Origin: Anas platyrhynchos
Taxonomy: Eukaryota > Chordata > Aves > Anseriformes > Anatidae
Assembly (NCBI RefSeq): GCF_047663525.1
Contig: NC_092603.1
Coordinates: forward strand, 475,501-539,500
Direction of reading: 5' to 3'
DNA length: 64,000 bases
Part shown: positions 51,175 to 61,959 of the stretch, piece after piece
Position numbering within the stretch: position 1 is the first letter of the stretch
Layout of the letters: each line of letters starts with the position of its first letter
Translations under genes and position numbers: made by a program
Notes under the pieces: generated by a model
Databases searched by the model: none
Seen by the model: only the letters and a program-made list of their open reading frames with translations
What the model was told of the DNA's origin: nothing

Positions 51175-53050
51175 GGGGCTCCGTCACCCCAAAACCTGAC
51201 CCTATAGATTGGGGTCTCCACCCCCCAAAATCTGACCCTATAGGTTGGGGTCTCCATCCCCCAAAACTTGACCCTATAGATTGGGGTCTTCAACCCCCAA
51301 AACCTTAAATTATGGGTTGGGGTCTTCATCCCCCCTAAAATCTGACCCTATAGGTTGGGGTCTCCATCCCCCAAAACCTTAAATTATGGGTTGGGGTCTC
51401 CATCCCCCAAAACTTGACCCTATAGGTTGGGTCTCCATCCCCCCAAAACCTTAAATTATGGGTTGGGGTCTCCATCCCCCAAAACTTGACCCTATAGGTT
51501 GGGGTCTCCATCCCCCAAAATCTTAAATTATGGGTTGGGGTCTTCATCCCCCCATGACCTCATCCCATGGGTTGGGGTCTTCATCCCCCAAGACCTGACC
51601 CTATAGGGTGGGGTCTTCATTCCCCCAAAATTCATCCCATGGGTCGGGGTCTTCATCCCCCAAAACTTGACCCTATAGGTTGGGGTCTCCATCCCCCAAA
51701 ACCTGACCCTATAGGTTGGGGTCTGGTCCCATGACCTCCTTCCCATGATTTGGGTCTTCATCCCCCAAAATTTGACCCCCTATAGGTTGGGGTCTCCATC
51801 CCCAAACCTTAAATTGCTAAGGGTTGGGGTCTTCATCCCTAAAACCTGACCCTATAGATTTGGGTCTCCATCACCCAAGACCTTAAATTATGGATTCGGG
51901 TCTTCATCCCCCAAAACTTGACCCTGATAGATTGGGGTCTTCATCACCCAAAACTTGACCCTATAGGATCGGGTCGTAGTCCCCCAGAACTTGACCTATA
52001 GGTTCGGGTCTTCATCCCCCAAAACCTTGAATTATGGGTCGGGTCTTCATCCCCTAAATCTGACCCTATGGGTTGGGGTCTTCATCCCAAAATCTGACCT
52101 ATAGATTTGGGTCTTCATCCCCAAAACCTGACCCTATAGACTTGATCTCCATCACGACCTTAAATTATGGGTTGGGTCTTCATCTCCCCCTAAAACCTGA
52201 CCCTATAGGTTGGGGTCATCATCCCAATAGCTTGACCTATAGGTCAGGGTCTTCATCCCCCCAAAACTGACCCATAGATTGGGTATTCCATCCCCAAAAC
52301 TTGACCCTATAGGTTGGGTCTCCATCCCCAAAACCTTAAATTATGGGTTGGGTCTTAGTACCCTAAAACCTGACCCTATAGATTGGGTCTCCATCCCCCA
52401 AAATCTGACCCTATAGATTGGGTCTCCATCCCCCAAAACTTGACCCTATAGATTCGGGTCTCCATAACCTGACCCTATAGGCTCGGGTCTCCATCCCCCA
52501 AAACCTAAAATTATGGGTTCGGGTCTCCATCACCCCAAAATCTGGGTCCTATAGGTTGGGGTCTCCATCCCCGAAACCTCCACCCATCGGACCTCCACCC
52601 CAAACCTCAACCCTATAGATTGGGGTCTCCATAGCCCCGAAACCTCACCCCATAGGAGAGACCGGGCCCTCCACCGAAACCTGACCCTATAGGTTTGGGA
52701 TCTCCCTCCCAAAACCTAAATTATGGGTTGGGTATAATACCCCAACCTAACCCTATAGATTCGGGTCTCAGTGCCCAAACCTAAACTTATGGGTTGGGGT
52801 CTGGTCACCCCAAAATATTGGTATATCAGATGGGTACCCCAAAAGTACTTGAGATATGGGTTCAGGTCTCATACCCCGAACCTGGGTCTGTGGGTTCGGG
52901 TCTCATGCCCCGAACCTGGTCTTATGGGTACGGGTACTACCCGTCACCCCAAAATATTGGTATGGGTCTCAGCCTCCCATCACCCCAAACCTCATCCCAG
53001 AACGGCCCTCCACCCCAAAACCCGACCCTATGATTGGGTACTTTGACCCC
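51175..53050. repeat. ggttggggtctccatccccc minisatellite, decaying
   Basis: Unit: ataggttggggtctccatcc, cccaaaacttgaccct, with aaccttaaattatggg variants (about 35-45 bases). To about 51800 units are regular; from 51800 to 53050 they accumulate single-base indels and substitutions. Intronic. Confidence 0.9.
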
Positions 53051-53124
53051 AAAACCCGACCCTACAACTCGGGTCCCCGCCCCAAACCCCCCATTGTGCC
53101 CCCACCGACCCTTTACCCCCGCAG

Positions 53125-53469
53125 CCTCCTCGCCGACCTCCGGGGGCTTCCCATCGACCTCCACCGGACCACCGGCGGCCACGGGACCACCGCCCCCGGA
53201 GCCCCTCCGCTGGACCGCGGTGGTCTCCCCGCGCAGCCGAGACTCTCCCTGCCCCGAGCCCCTCCCCATTCTCCCGAATCCTTCGGCTGCCCCTTCGCCT
53301 TCGCCCGGGAACCCGGCGCGCGCCCCCGGCGCCGCCTTCGCTGTCCTCCAACTGCGGGACGACCTTCGCCGTCGCCTCCAACCTCGGGCGCCACCAACGC
53401 GCCCTGCCGGGCCCGGGGGTTGCGGAACGGGAGCAGCGGGGCTTGCAACAGTTCCAACGGGGGGCTCCG
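53125..53469 (+). pseudogene. zinc-finger gene, second exon, frame inconsistent
   Basis: Acceptor CCCCCGCAG, donor GTGAGT from 53470, 345 bases. The frame set by the first exon is open throughout (ASSPTSGGFPSTSTGPPAAT ...) and ends with a usable split G. A different frame near 53360-53420 reads CGTTFAVASNLGRHQRAL, which is a finger-like motif; in the first frame the same DNA reads DDLRRRLQPRAPPTRPA. The exon therefore either never encoded that finger, or carries indels that moved it out of frame. Marked broken because the downstream finger exon shows the same problem. Confidence 0.5.
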
Positions 53470-53474
53470 GTGAG

Positions 53475-54585
53475 TCAACGGGGGCTTGGCGGGTGACGGG
53501 GGCTTTGGCAAGTCAATGTGGGGGTTTTTTGGCAGGTAAAAATTTGGCAAGTCAATCAGTTCAAGTCAAACTGAGGTCTCCAGTTGAGTGATGAGGATTT
53601 GTCCACTCAGCGGGGTCTCCAGTAGTCAAACTGGGATCTCCAGTAGTCAAACTGGGTACTTGGCCAGTGGACGGGGTTTTTGGCAAGTCAAACAGGGTTT
53701 CCAGTAGTGATGGGGGTGTCCAGTAGAGACCAACTGGGGTCTTTAGAGTGGATGGGGTCTCCAGTACAGTCAACTGGGGTGTCCAGTAGTGGAGACTCCG
53801 GTCTACTGGCAGGTGAGGATTCGGTTCTCTGTAGAGTGCAGTGGGGGTTCCGCAGCGAACGGAGGTCTCCACTCGAATGGGGGTCTCCATAGCATGGAAA
53901 CTGCTGGGGGTTCTGCAGAGTGGAGTTGAATGGGGGTGTCCAGGTCACCAACTGGGATTCTTGGCAAGTCAGCGGGGTTTTTGGCAAGTAAGGGGTGTCC
54001 AGGTGAGTGGTGGGGTCTCTGGAAAGTGCAATGGGGGTCTTTGGCAAGTAAACGGGGTCTCCAGCTGAACGGGGGTCTCCAGTAAGTAGACTGGGATCTC
54101 CAGTAAGTCAACTGGGGTCTCTGGCAAGTCAACGAGTACAGCTGATGGGGTCTCCAGTAAGTAGACTGGGGTGCTCTGGCAAGTCAATTGGGTCTCTGGC
54201 AGGTCAGTTGGGTTTGGCAAGTCAACAGGGTTTTTGGCAAGTCAATGGGGGTCTCGGCAAGACGAGGGTTTTTGGCAAGTCAACGGGTTTTTGGCTAGTA
54301 AGCGGGCAAGAGGTTTTTGGCTAGTCAGGCGGGGTTTCCGGCAAGTCGGCGAGTTGGCAACCCGGCGACTGGCAAGTAGGCGGGGTTTTTGGCAAGTCAA
54401 TGGGGTCTCTGGCAAGTAGACGGGGTTCCGGCAAGTCGGCAGGGACTTTTGGCTAGTGAGACAGGGTTTCGGCAAGTGGGCGGGGACTTGGACTCAACGG
54501 GTTTCACAACTCAACGGGTTTTAGCAACTCAACGACGGGTTCAGCGGCTCACCGGGATCTGCAACTCAACGTGGATCTTCGGCAC
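53475..54585. repeat. tggcaagtcaacggggtttt minisatellite
   Basis: Units of 15-25 bases (ggcaagtcaacggggtttt, ggggtctccagtagtcaac). Irregular, with many indels. Intronic. Confidence 0.88.
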
Positions 54586-54593
54586 ATAAACAG

Positions 54594-55392
54594 GCTTCCA
54601 CCCGCGGTGCCCGGCGCGCGCCCGAGTTCTCCGGCGACCCACGGGGCTCCCCGCAGCGCTGCGGCCGCGTGCGGCGAATCCTTCGTGCGCGGGGCCGAGC
54701 TGGCGGCCGCCGGCGCCTCCACCGCGCGCTCGGCGCCCTTCCAGTGCTCCCCGTGCGCAAGGCCTTGGCCCTCGAGCTGCCCGCCTCACCCGGCACCGCC
54801 GCGTCCACACCGGCGAGCCCTACCAGTGCCCGGAGTGCGGCAAACGCTTCGGCCGCAGCTCCCACCTGTACCCCGACAGCCCCGCCCCCAGCGCCGGCGG
54901 CGGCCGTTCCTGCATCTGCACCTGCTGCGGCCGGGCTCTCGGCAGCACCTCCATCGCAAGGCCAGCGCACCCACCGGGGCCGCCGGCCCTAGGAGTGCGC
55001 CCAGTGCCGCAAGAAGTCGGCGGCGCCCGTGGTCAAGCACCAACGGCTTCACCGCCGACGGGCCTGCGGCTGCGGAGTGCGGGGAGGTTTTCGGGGGCCG
55101 CTCCCGGTGCGCCCGGCACCGCCGGAGCCTCCACGGGGGCGAGCAACCCTCCCGCATGCGGCGATTGCGGCGGACCTCCTGGAGCTCGCACTGGGAGCGC
55201 CACCGGCGCATCCACACGGCGAGCGAGCCCTGCGCCTGCGGCGACTGCGGCAAGCGCTTCGCCCGCACCTCCCCCACCTCTACCCGCACCAGCGCCACCA
55301 CGCCGGGGGCAGCCCACGTCTGCGCCCACTGAGGAAGGCTCAACAGCACCCTGCACTTCCACAAGCACCAGCGGCCCAGCGGCGGCGGGGCC
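54594..55392 (+). pseudogene. zinc-finger gene, finger exon with multiple frameshifts
   Basis: Finger fragments appear in all three + frames. They include CGESFVRGAELAA (54675-54715), a fragment reading RRVHTGEPYQCPECGKRFGR then SSH (about 54793-54867), CACGDCGKRFARTS (55231-55275), [12 protein letters not shown] (55183-55220), and VCAH followed by a TGA then a finger-like end LNSTLHFHKHQR. At least five to six finger units can be counted, none with an uninterrupted frame across two linkers. Linkers such as HTGEP have lost a codon. Either a decaying pseudogene or an unpolished single-read assembly segment; the surrounding irregular repeats favour the second at least in part. No stop-free product can be offered. 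Confidence 0.7.
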
Positions 55393-55419
55393 GGGGGTGG
55401 CGGGAGCGGGATTTGGGAC

Positions 55420-56550
55420 CGTACTGGTGGTACTGGTGGTGGTGCTGGTGGTGGTGGTGGTGGTGTTGGTGCTGTTGGTGGTGGTACTGGTGGTGCTGGT
55501 GGTGGTAGTGGTGGTACTGGTGGTATTGAGACACTGGCACCAGTGTCAGTGCTCTGGTAGTGGTATTGGTGCTCTTGTAGTGGTGCTGGTGGTATTGGTG
55601 GCGGTACTGGTACTACTGGCGGTGGTGTTGGTACTATTGGCGGTGGTTATCATCCTGTTTGTGGTGCTGGTGCTACTGGTGGCGATATTCGTAATACTGG
55701 TAGTGGTACTGGTGCTGCTGGTGGTGGTGCTGGTATTACTAGCAGTGGTATTGGTGCTCCTGGTAGTGGTACTGGTGCTGCTGGTGGTGGTATTGCTGGT
55801 GCTGCTGGCAGTGGTACTGGTGCTGCTGGTGGTGGTATTGGTGCTGCTGGTGGTACTGGTGCTGCTGGTAGTGGTATTCGTGCTACTGGTAGCAGTGTAG
55901 ATGCTACTGGTGGCAATTGTCGGCGATACTGGTAGTGGTACTGGTGCTGCTGCTGGTGGTACTGGTACTATTGGTGGCGGTGTCGGTGGTACTGGTAGTG
56001 GTATTGGTGCTACTGGTGGCGGTGTCGGTGATATTGGTAGCGGTATTAGCACCACTGGCACCAGTGTCAGTACTACTGGTGGTGTCAGTACTACTGGTAG
56101 CGGTACTGGTACTACTGGTAGCGGTACTGGTACTACTGGCGGCAGTGTCGGCGCTAGTAGCACTGGTACCAGTACTACTGGCACTGGTACTGGTACTTCT
56201 GGTGGTGGTTGTGGCTGCTCGCGGTAGTATTCGGCGCTATTGGCACCGGTACTGGCGCTACTGGCGCTCTGGTACTACTGGCACCGGTGGTTCCATTCTG
56301 GTACTGGTACTGGTATTACTGGTACTGGTGCTTCTGGTACTGGTACTATTGGTACTGGTACCAGTGCCGCCACGCACACAATGGAGCGGGTGCGGTGGGG
56401 CGCGGATCCGCGCGGGCAGGGGTGCGGGCGACGGTTCGGTGCTGGTGCAGCTGGTGGTCTGGTACTGGTGCCGCTGACCATCTGGCGTGCTGGTGGTGGT
56501 CTACGTGCCGCTGGTGCTGGTGTTACTGGTGCTGGTGTTACTGGTGGTCC
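55420..56550. repeat. ggtactggtggtggtgctgg repeat
   Basis: Multiples of three (ggtact, ggtggt, gctggt), so all frames are open (GTGGTG, VVLVLLV, WYWCYW). Directly follows the last finger in the same relation as the GTGSTG tail at 8.46-9.2 kb; both may be coding tails or UTR. Confidence 0.9.
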
Positions 56551-56619
56551 GCGCGGCGGCGGCGTGGGGAGGGTCTGGGGAGCCGCCACGGATCCGGCCC
56601 CTTGACGATGGGGGGGGGG

Positions 56620-58190
56620 GTTCGGGATTCCCTAAAAACGGATCCCCGAAAACCCAGATCCCCTAAAAACAGTCCCCTAGAAACGGGTACCCCCTGAGAA
56701 ATGGATCCCCCAGAAACCCAGATCCCCTAAAAACGGATCCCCTAAAAAACGGGCGCCCCCCAATCCCCTAGGAAGTGGTACCTCGGGTTAAGTCTCGCGA
56801 GACCTCGATCCCGACCCCGATCCGTATAGGTGGGGTCCCTATCAGTAGATACCCCAATCCGTTAGGTATCTATATAATGGATCCCCTATACACCAGATCC
56901 CCTATACACCAGATACCTATATACTGGATCCCATATATACCCGATCCCTATATACCCGATCCCTATATACCGGACCTGCTATATATCAGATCCCATATCT
57001 ACCAGATCCGTGTGTGTGTGGGTCCCTGTGTGGATCCCTGTGTGTGGATCCGTGTGCGTGGGATCCTATATGTGGACTCTCTCCGTGTGTATGGGATCCA
57101 TTGGAGACAGGTGCAGGTGGATCCCGTAGATTTACTTTCATTCGTTGCCACGGAACCCGGTGCTGTGGTCCGGTGCTGTGGTTCAGTACTATGGACCGGT
57201 CCCGTGGTACCGGATACTATAGGATCCCTGGGAACCAGATCCCTATAGACCAGGTTCTCCTATAGACTGGATCTCCTATGTATGGGATCCCTAGAAAACG
57301 GATCCCTATAGACCAGATCCCTATAGACCAAACTCCAATAATCTACTGGATCCCTACATCCCAGATCCCTATAGGCCAGATCCATAAAAAACGGATCCCT
57401 ACAGACCAAGGTCCATATAAGTGGATCCCTCTGTGCACAGGATCCCTATAGACCAGATCCATAAATATGCCAGATCCCTGTGGACCAGGTCCCATCAGAT
57501 CTGGATCCCCTGTGTGCCGGATCCCTGTGGACCCAGCCAGTCCCCATAGATACCAGATCCCTGTGGACCAGATCCCCTGCAGACCAGATCCCCTATGGAC
57601 CAGATCCCCCATAGATACTGGATCCCTATATATGGGTCCCTATAGACCAGATCCCCATAATACCGGATCCCTATGAGCCAGATTCCCCTATAAAAACTGG
57701 ATCCCTATCTCAGATCCCTATGGACCAGATCCCATCAAAGAGACCGGATCCCTATGGGTCAGATTCCCGTGTAGATCTGATCCCTTGTACACGGATCCCT
57801 ATGGACCAGATCCCATAAATACCAGATCCCCTATAGACCAGATCCCCATAGATCTGATACTCCTATATATGGATCCCCTATAGACCAGATCCCATAAATA
57901 CCGGATCCCCTATAGACCAGATCCCCATAAATACCAGATCCCCTATAGACCAGATCCCCATAGATACTGGATCCCCTATATATGGGATCCCCTATAGACC
58001 AGATCCCCCATAAATACCAGACCCCCTATAGACCAGATTCCCCTATAGACTGGATCCCCATCAGATCCCCTATAGACCGTCCCCATACAGACCGTCCCCT
58101 ATAGACCGGATCCCCTATAGACCGTCCCCTATGGACCCGGATCCCTCTTCTATGATCCCTATGGACCAGGATCCCCTACACCAGAGGGCT
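56620..58190. repeat. ggatcccctatagaccagat minisatellite
   Basis: Units of about 20-30 bases (gatcccctatagaccagatc, cccataaataccggatcc) becoming regular after 57.7 kb. 56820-57240 is a more diverged edge with gtgtgtgg and gatccctata. Rich in GGATCC sites. No gene seen. Confidence 0.88.
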
Positions 58191-58229
58191 CACCCCGAAC
58201 CAGATCCCCACCCACATCCCCCAAAACGA

Positions 58230-58660
58230 AACAAAGCATTAGGACGAGCGTGCAGGTTTTAGACTCCCCCGATCCTTTTTTTTTCTTCTTTTTTTTTCCT
58301 TTTCATTTAAAATATTAAAAATATTTTGATCCACGGACCCCAAAGAAAGGGGGATTTTGGGTGAGGGGGATTTCCAAACCCAAATATTTGATGGGGGGGG
58401 GGCGGCAAGGAAAAGGGGAGGGGGGGGCACGGATTTGGGGCCGTTTCCGTTGGGGCCACGCGGTGATTATTATTATATTTTTTTGGGGGGGGGGGCTGCG
58501 TTCTGCGGTGGATGAGAGTGGCCGAGAGCCCAGCGCGCCCCCGCCTCTCCCTGCGACCCGTTTGGGTGAAAAGAGCCATTTTGGGGGGACTCCCTTTCTG
58601 ATGGGGCGGTGTGGGGGTGGGGGGGGCATTGCCCGGTGGGGAGGGGGCCCAAAAAATCGG
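58230..58660. other. unique segment, AT island plus CpG-containing stretch, unassigned
   Basis: 58270-58330 is T-rich then ttaaaatattaaaaatattt. 58490-58580 is unique and moderately GC-rich (ctgcggtggatgagagtggc). The - strand ORF here (RRERRGRAGLSATLIHRRTQ) has no recognised homology. It may be a UTR or degenerate exon. Confidence 0.35.
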
Positions 58661-58679
58661 CCCTTGATGCTCACCAAAA

Positions 58680-59515
58680 AACCCCAAATCCTAGAAAATC
58701 CCACCCCAAATCCCCCAAATCCCCCGTGGACAACCAAAAAACCCCTTCCCCCTCAACCCCCACTCCCCCAAAATCCTCAATTTCCCCCCAAAAATCCCCC
58801 AAATCCCCCTTGAACCCCAAATCCCCCCATCAACCCCAAAATCCCCCCAAAAAATCCCCAAATCCCCCCATTTCCACCCCAAATCCCCCTATTTCCCCCC
58901 AAATCCCAATTCCCCCCCAATTCCCCCCAATCCCCGAGTAACCCCAACCTCCCCAATTTCCCCCCAACCCCCCCAACCCCCCCAATTTCCCCCATTTACA
59001 AATCCCAATCCCCCCAAACCTGCCTTATTTCCCCCAAATCCCCCCAATTTCCCCATTTCCTCCAAAATCCCCAAACCCCCAAATCCCCAATTTCCCCCCA
59101 AAACACCCAAATCCCCCAAAATCCCCCCTAAATCCCCCCATTTCCCCCAAATCCCCAAAATCTCCCAAACACCCCAAACCCCCTCATTTCCCCCAAATCC
59201 CCCCCAATTCCTCCCAAATCCCCCCAAACCCCCCAAAACCCCAAATCCCCCCAAATCCCCCAACCACCCCCAAACCCCCCCAAAACCCCCCCAAACCCCC
59301 CAAAACCCCCCCAATTTCCCTCCAAATCCCCCCAACCCTAAACTCCCCCAAATCCCCCAAACCCCCCCAAATCACCCCCGATTTCCCCCAAATCCCCAAT
59401 CCCCAATCCCGTACCCAAAACCCCCCAAATCCCCAAACCCCCCTAAATTCCCCCAATCCATTACCCCAAATAGCCCCAATTTCCCCAAAGAATCCCAAAT
59501 TTACAATTCCCCGAA
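58680..59515. repeat. ccccccaaatccccaaattt array
   Basis: C-rich short-unit repeat (aatccccccaaatcccccc). The - strand reads [11 protein letters not shown] in several frames. Noncoding. Confidence 0.88.
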
Positions 59516-59519
59516 ATCC

Positions 59520-60050
59520 CCCCCCTTTCCCACCCCTTTCCCTTCCTCCCCTCTCCTTTTCCCTTCCTTCCTTCCTTCCTTCCCTTCCCTTCTCCCTTTT
59601 CCTTCCCTCCCTCCCTCCCTTTTTCCCTTTTTCCCTTTTTTCCCCTTTTCCCCTTTTTTCCCTTTTCCCTTTTTCCCTTTTTTCCCCTTCCCCTTTCCCT
59701 TTTTCCCTTTTTCCTTTTCCCTTCCCCTTTTTCCCCTTTTCCCTCTTTTCCCTTTTTCCCTTCCCCTTTCCCCTTCCCTCCCTTTCCCTTTTTTCCCTTT
59801 TCCCTTTTCCCTTTTTCCTTTTTCCCTTTTCCCTTCCCCTTTTTTCCCTTTTCCCTTTTTCCCTTTTCCCTTTTTCCCTTTTCCCTTCCCTTTTCCTTTC
59901 CCTTTTTTCCTTTCCCTTTTTTCCCTTTTCCTTTTTTCCCTTTTTTCCCTTTTTCCCTCTTTCCCTTTTCCCTTTTCCCTTTTTCCCTTTTCCTTTTTCC
60001 TTTTTTCCCTTTTTCCCTTTTTCCCTTTTCCCTTCTTCCCTTTTACCTTT
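59520..60050. repeat. pure polypyrimidine tract cccttttccctttttccctt, about 530 bases
   Basis: Essentially only C and T on + for more than 500 bases (perfect polypurine on -), ending at ttaccttttatttttaaatt. It is a triplex/H-DNA candidate immediately before a CpG-rich island. Confidence 0.93.
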
Positions 60051-60054
60051 TATT

Positions 60055-60280
60055 TTTAAATTTGGGGGCTGCGGCGGGAGACGAGGGCGGCGGGGGGGGG
60101 CCCTGAGGAAGGAGGTGGGGGGGGGGGCGGGGGGCGGAGCCGCTTGTCCGGGTCACGGCGGACCGCCCCGGGCCCGGCTGGGACCCCCTTTGTGGGGTTT
60201 TTTTTTTTTCAAGCCCCGAACCCCTAATCCTACCCCCACCCGGAATCCTAATCACCCCCAAAGGTGAGGGTAATTAGGGG
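60055..60280. other. CpG-rich unique island, possible promoter or first exon of the right-hand KRAB-type gene
   Basis: 60065-60190 is unique and CpG-dense (gcggcgggagacgagggcgg, ggcggagccgcttgtccggg, tcacggcggaccgccccggg). Its position 0.8 kb upstream of the 60976 exon on + would suit a promoter. No clear ETS-type start as in the other KRAB first exons, and no donor was fixed. Confidence 0.35.
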
Positions 60281-60289
60281 AGGGGTGGG

Positions 60290-60930
60290 GGGGGGGATGG
60301 GGGGGGGGGTTGGGGGTGCGGTGGCCTGATGGGGGATTTGGGGGGGTTACAGATTTGGGGGTTTAAGGGGTTTGGGGGGGGTTTAAGGGGGTTTGGGGGG
60401 GTTGGGGGGGGTTTGGGGGGTTTGGGGGTGATCCTGTGGTGGGGGGGGGTGAATGGGGACTTGGGGGGGTTTAAGGGTTTTGGGGGGCTCAGGGGGGATC
60501 CTGGGGGGTCCCCAAATAATGGGGGGCCCTGGGGGGTCCCCCAATAATGGGGGGTTTTCGGGGTCCCCAATAATGGGGGGCCCTGGGGGGTCCCCAATAA
60601 TGGGCTGATTTGGGGGACCCCAATTAATGGGGGGCTGCGAGGGGTCCCAATTAATGGGGGTCCCTTGGGGGGCAATTAATGGGGGGACTTGGGTACCCCA
60701 ATTATGAGGGGACCTTTTTGGGGGTCCCAATTAATGGGGTCATTTGGGGTCCCCAAATAATGGGGGCCCTGGGGGGCAATTGTGATGGGGGTGGGGGCCC
60801 CAAATAATGGGGGCCCTGAGAGTCCCCGGATGATGGGGGCATTTCTGGGTTCCCCGGATGATGGGGGCCCTGGGGGACCCCAATAATGGGGGGCTTTTCG
60901 GGACCCCGGATGATGGGGGCATGAACCAAA
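60290..60930. repeat. ccccaataatggggggccct array
   Basis: 60290-60480 is a ggggggtttggggg type, then ggggtccccaataatggggg units of 25-35 bases. Read as the intron before the KRAB-A-type exon. Confidence 0.85.
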
Positions 60931-60975
60931 TGTGGGGGTGGTGGCGACGGGGCTGGTTTCCGGTTTCTGTTGTAG

Positions 60976-61023
60976 GGCCCGGGACCCTGGCCGTACAGGG
61001 GCCCCGGTGGGTCATCTCCTTGG
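60976..61023 (+). CDS. KRAB-A-type exon of the right-hand + strand gene
   Basis: The acceptor TTTCTGTTGTAG precedes 60976 and the donor GTGGGG starts at 61024; out phase 1. It reads PGTLAVQGPRWVISL plus a split codon. Aligned with the 46973 exon it corresponds to EDTMQESYENVISL: the ISL end and junction phase are kept, while ESYEN has become GPRW. The core of KRAB-A is absent, as in the paralogue. On its own this exon would be weak; the paralogous exon at 61873 in matching phase supports it. Confidence 0.5.
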
Positions 61024-61079
61024 GTGGGGGGGGGACCCCCAAAATTTTTGGGGGTTTAGGACTCCCGTTAATTAGTTAA

Positions 61080-61850
61080 ATTTATTTTTTTGGGGGGTTC
61101 AATTTTTTGGAGGGGCTGTTTTTTAGGGGGGTGAATTTTTTTGGGGGGGGGCTCAATTATTTTGGGGGTCTAAATTTTTTTGGGGGCTGGATTTTTTGGG
61201 GGGTTGGATATTTTTGGTGGTATTATTTTTTTGGGGGTGTAGATTTTTTTGGAGAGTTGGATTTTTTCGGGGGTTTTGGATTTTTTGGGGGTGTTTGATT
61301 TTTTGGGGGGATGATTTTTTTTGGGGGATTAGGATTATTTTTTGGGGGATTTGGGTTTTTTGGGGGGGTTGGATTTTTTTGGGGGATGTTTGATTTTTTG
61401 GGTGTTGGATTTTTTGGGGGGGTTGTTTTTTTTTGGGGGGGTATTTGATTTTTTTTTTGGGTGTTTGATTTTTTGGGGGGTTTTGGATTTTTTGGGGTCT
61501 TTGATTTTTTTTTTGGGTGTTGGGTTTTTTTGGGGGTGTTGAATTTTTTGGGAGGGGTTGGATTTTTTTGGGGGGTTGGATATTTTTGGTGGGTGTTTGA
61601 TTTATTTTTGGGGTCTTTGATTTTTTTGGGGTCTTTGATTTTTTTTGGGGGGTGTTGGATTTTTTTTGGGTGTTGTTGGATTTTTGGGGGGGGGTTGGAT
61701 TTTTTTTTATTTTATTTATTTTTTTTTGGGGGGGTGTTTGGATTTTTTTTGGGTGTTTGATTTTTTTTTTGGGTCTTGTGTTTTTTTGGGGGGTGTTGGA
61801 TTTTTTTTGGGGGTGTATTTGGGTTTTTTTTTTGGGGGGGGGGGGCATTG
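61080..61850. repeat. ggattttttgggggtgtttg array
   Basis: T and G runs in units of 18-25 bases (tttgattttttggggggt). The - strand reads PKKKIKHPKK. Intronic. Confidence 0.9.
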
Positions 61851-61872
61851 CCCTGAGCTGCCCCCCCCCCAG

Positions 61873-61947
61873 CGGAGGAGATCGCCATCAGCTGGCCGCG
61901 CATCGCCGCCTTCGCCGAGTCCCAGCGTCGCCGCGGGATGCTGCCCG
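61873..61947 (+). CDS. KRAB-B-position exon of the right-hand + strand gene
   Basis: The acceptor CCCCCCCCCCAG precedes 61873 and the donor GTGAGG starts at 61948; 75 bases, in phase 1, out phase 1. It reads (A)EEIAISWPRIAAFAESQRRR then GMLP. Compared with the - strand exon at 45387, 20 of 24 whole residues are identical (T to A, H to Q, and LAS to MLP), and the nucleotide sequence is almost unchanged from the acceptor inward. It is the 5' part of a second gene of the same family, transcribed away from the first; its finger exon should lie beyond position 64000. Confidence 0.75.
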
Positions 61948-61959
61948 GTGAGGGGGGGG

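Noticed and set aside
49256-51329. ORFs of 560-610 codons on both strands in the gggactggga array
   Set aside because: Six-base repeat units keep all six frames open. No homology or exon signals.
54590-55392. Intact zinc-finger CDS from the 253-codon + ORF
   Set aside because: That ORF contains finger pieces only in part; other fingers lie in the other two frames. It was annotated as broken instead of coding.
58307-58687. - strand ORF (FTQTGRRERRGRAGLSATLIH) as a gene
   Set aside because: Short and without homology; it crosses a G/C homopolymer. Left as unassigned unique sequence.
60043-60261. - strand ORF (EKKKTPQRGSQPGPGRSAVTRT) as a coding exon
   Set aside because: Short, crosses homopolymers, and no conserved motif. 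The CpG island interpretation is at least as good.
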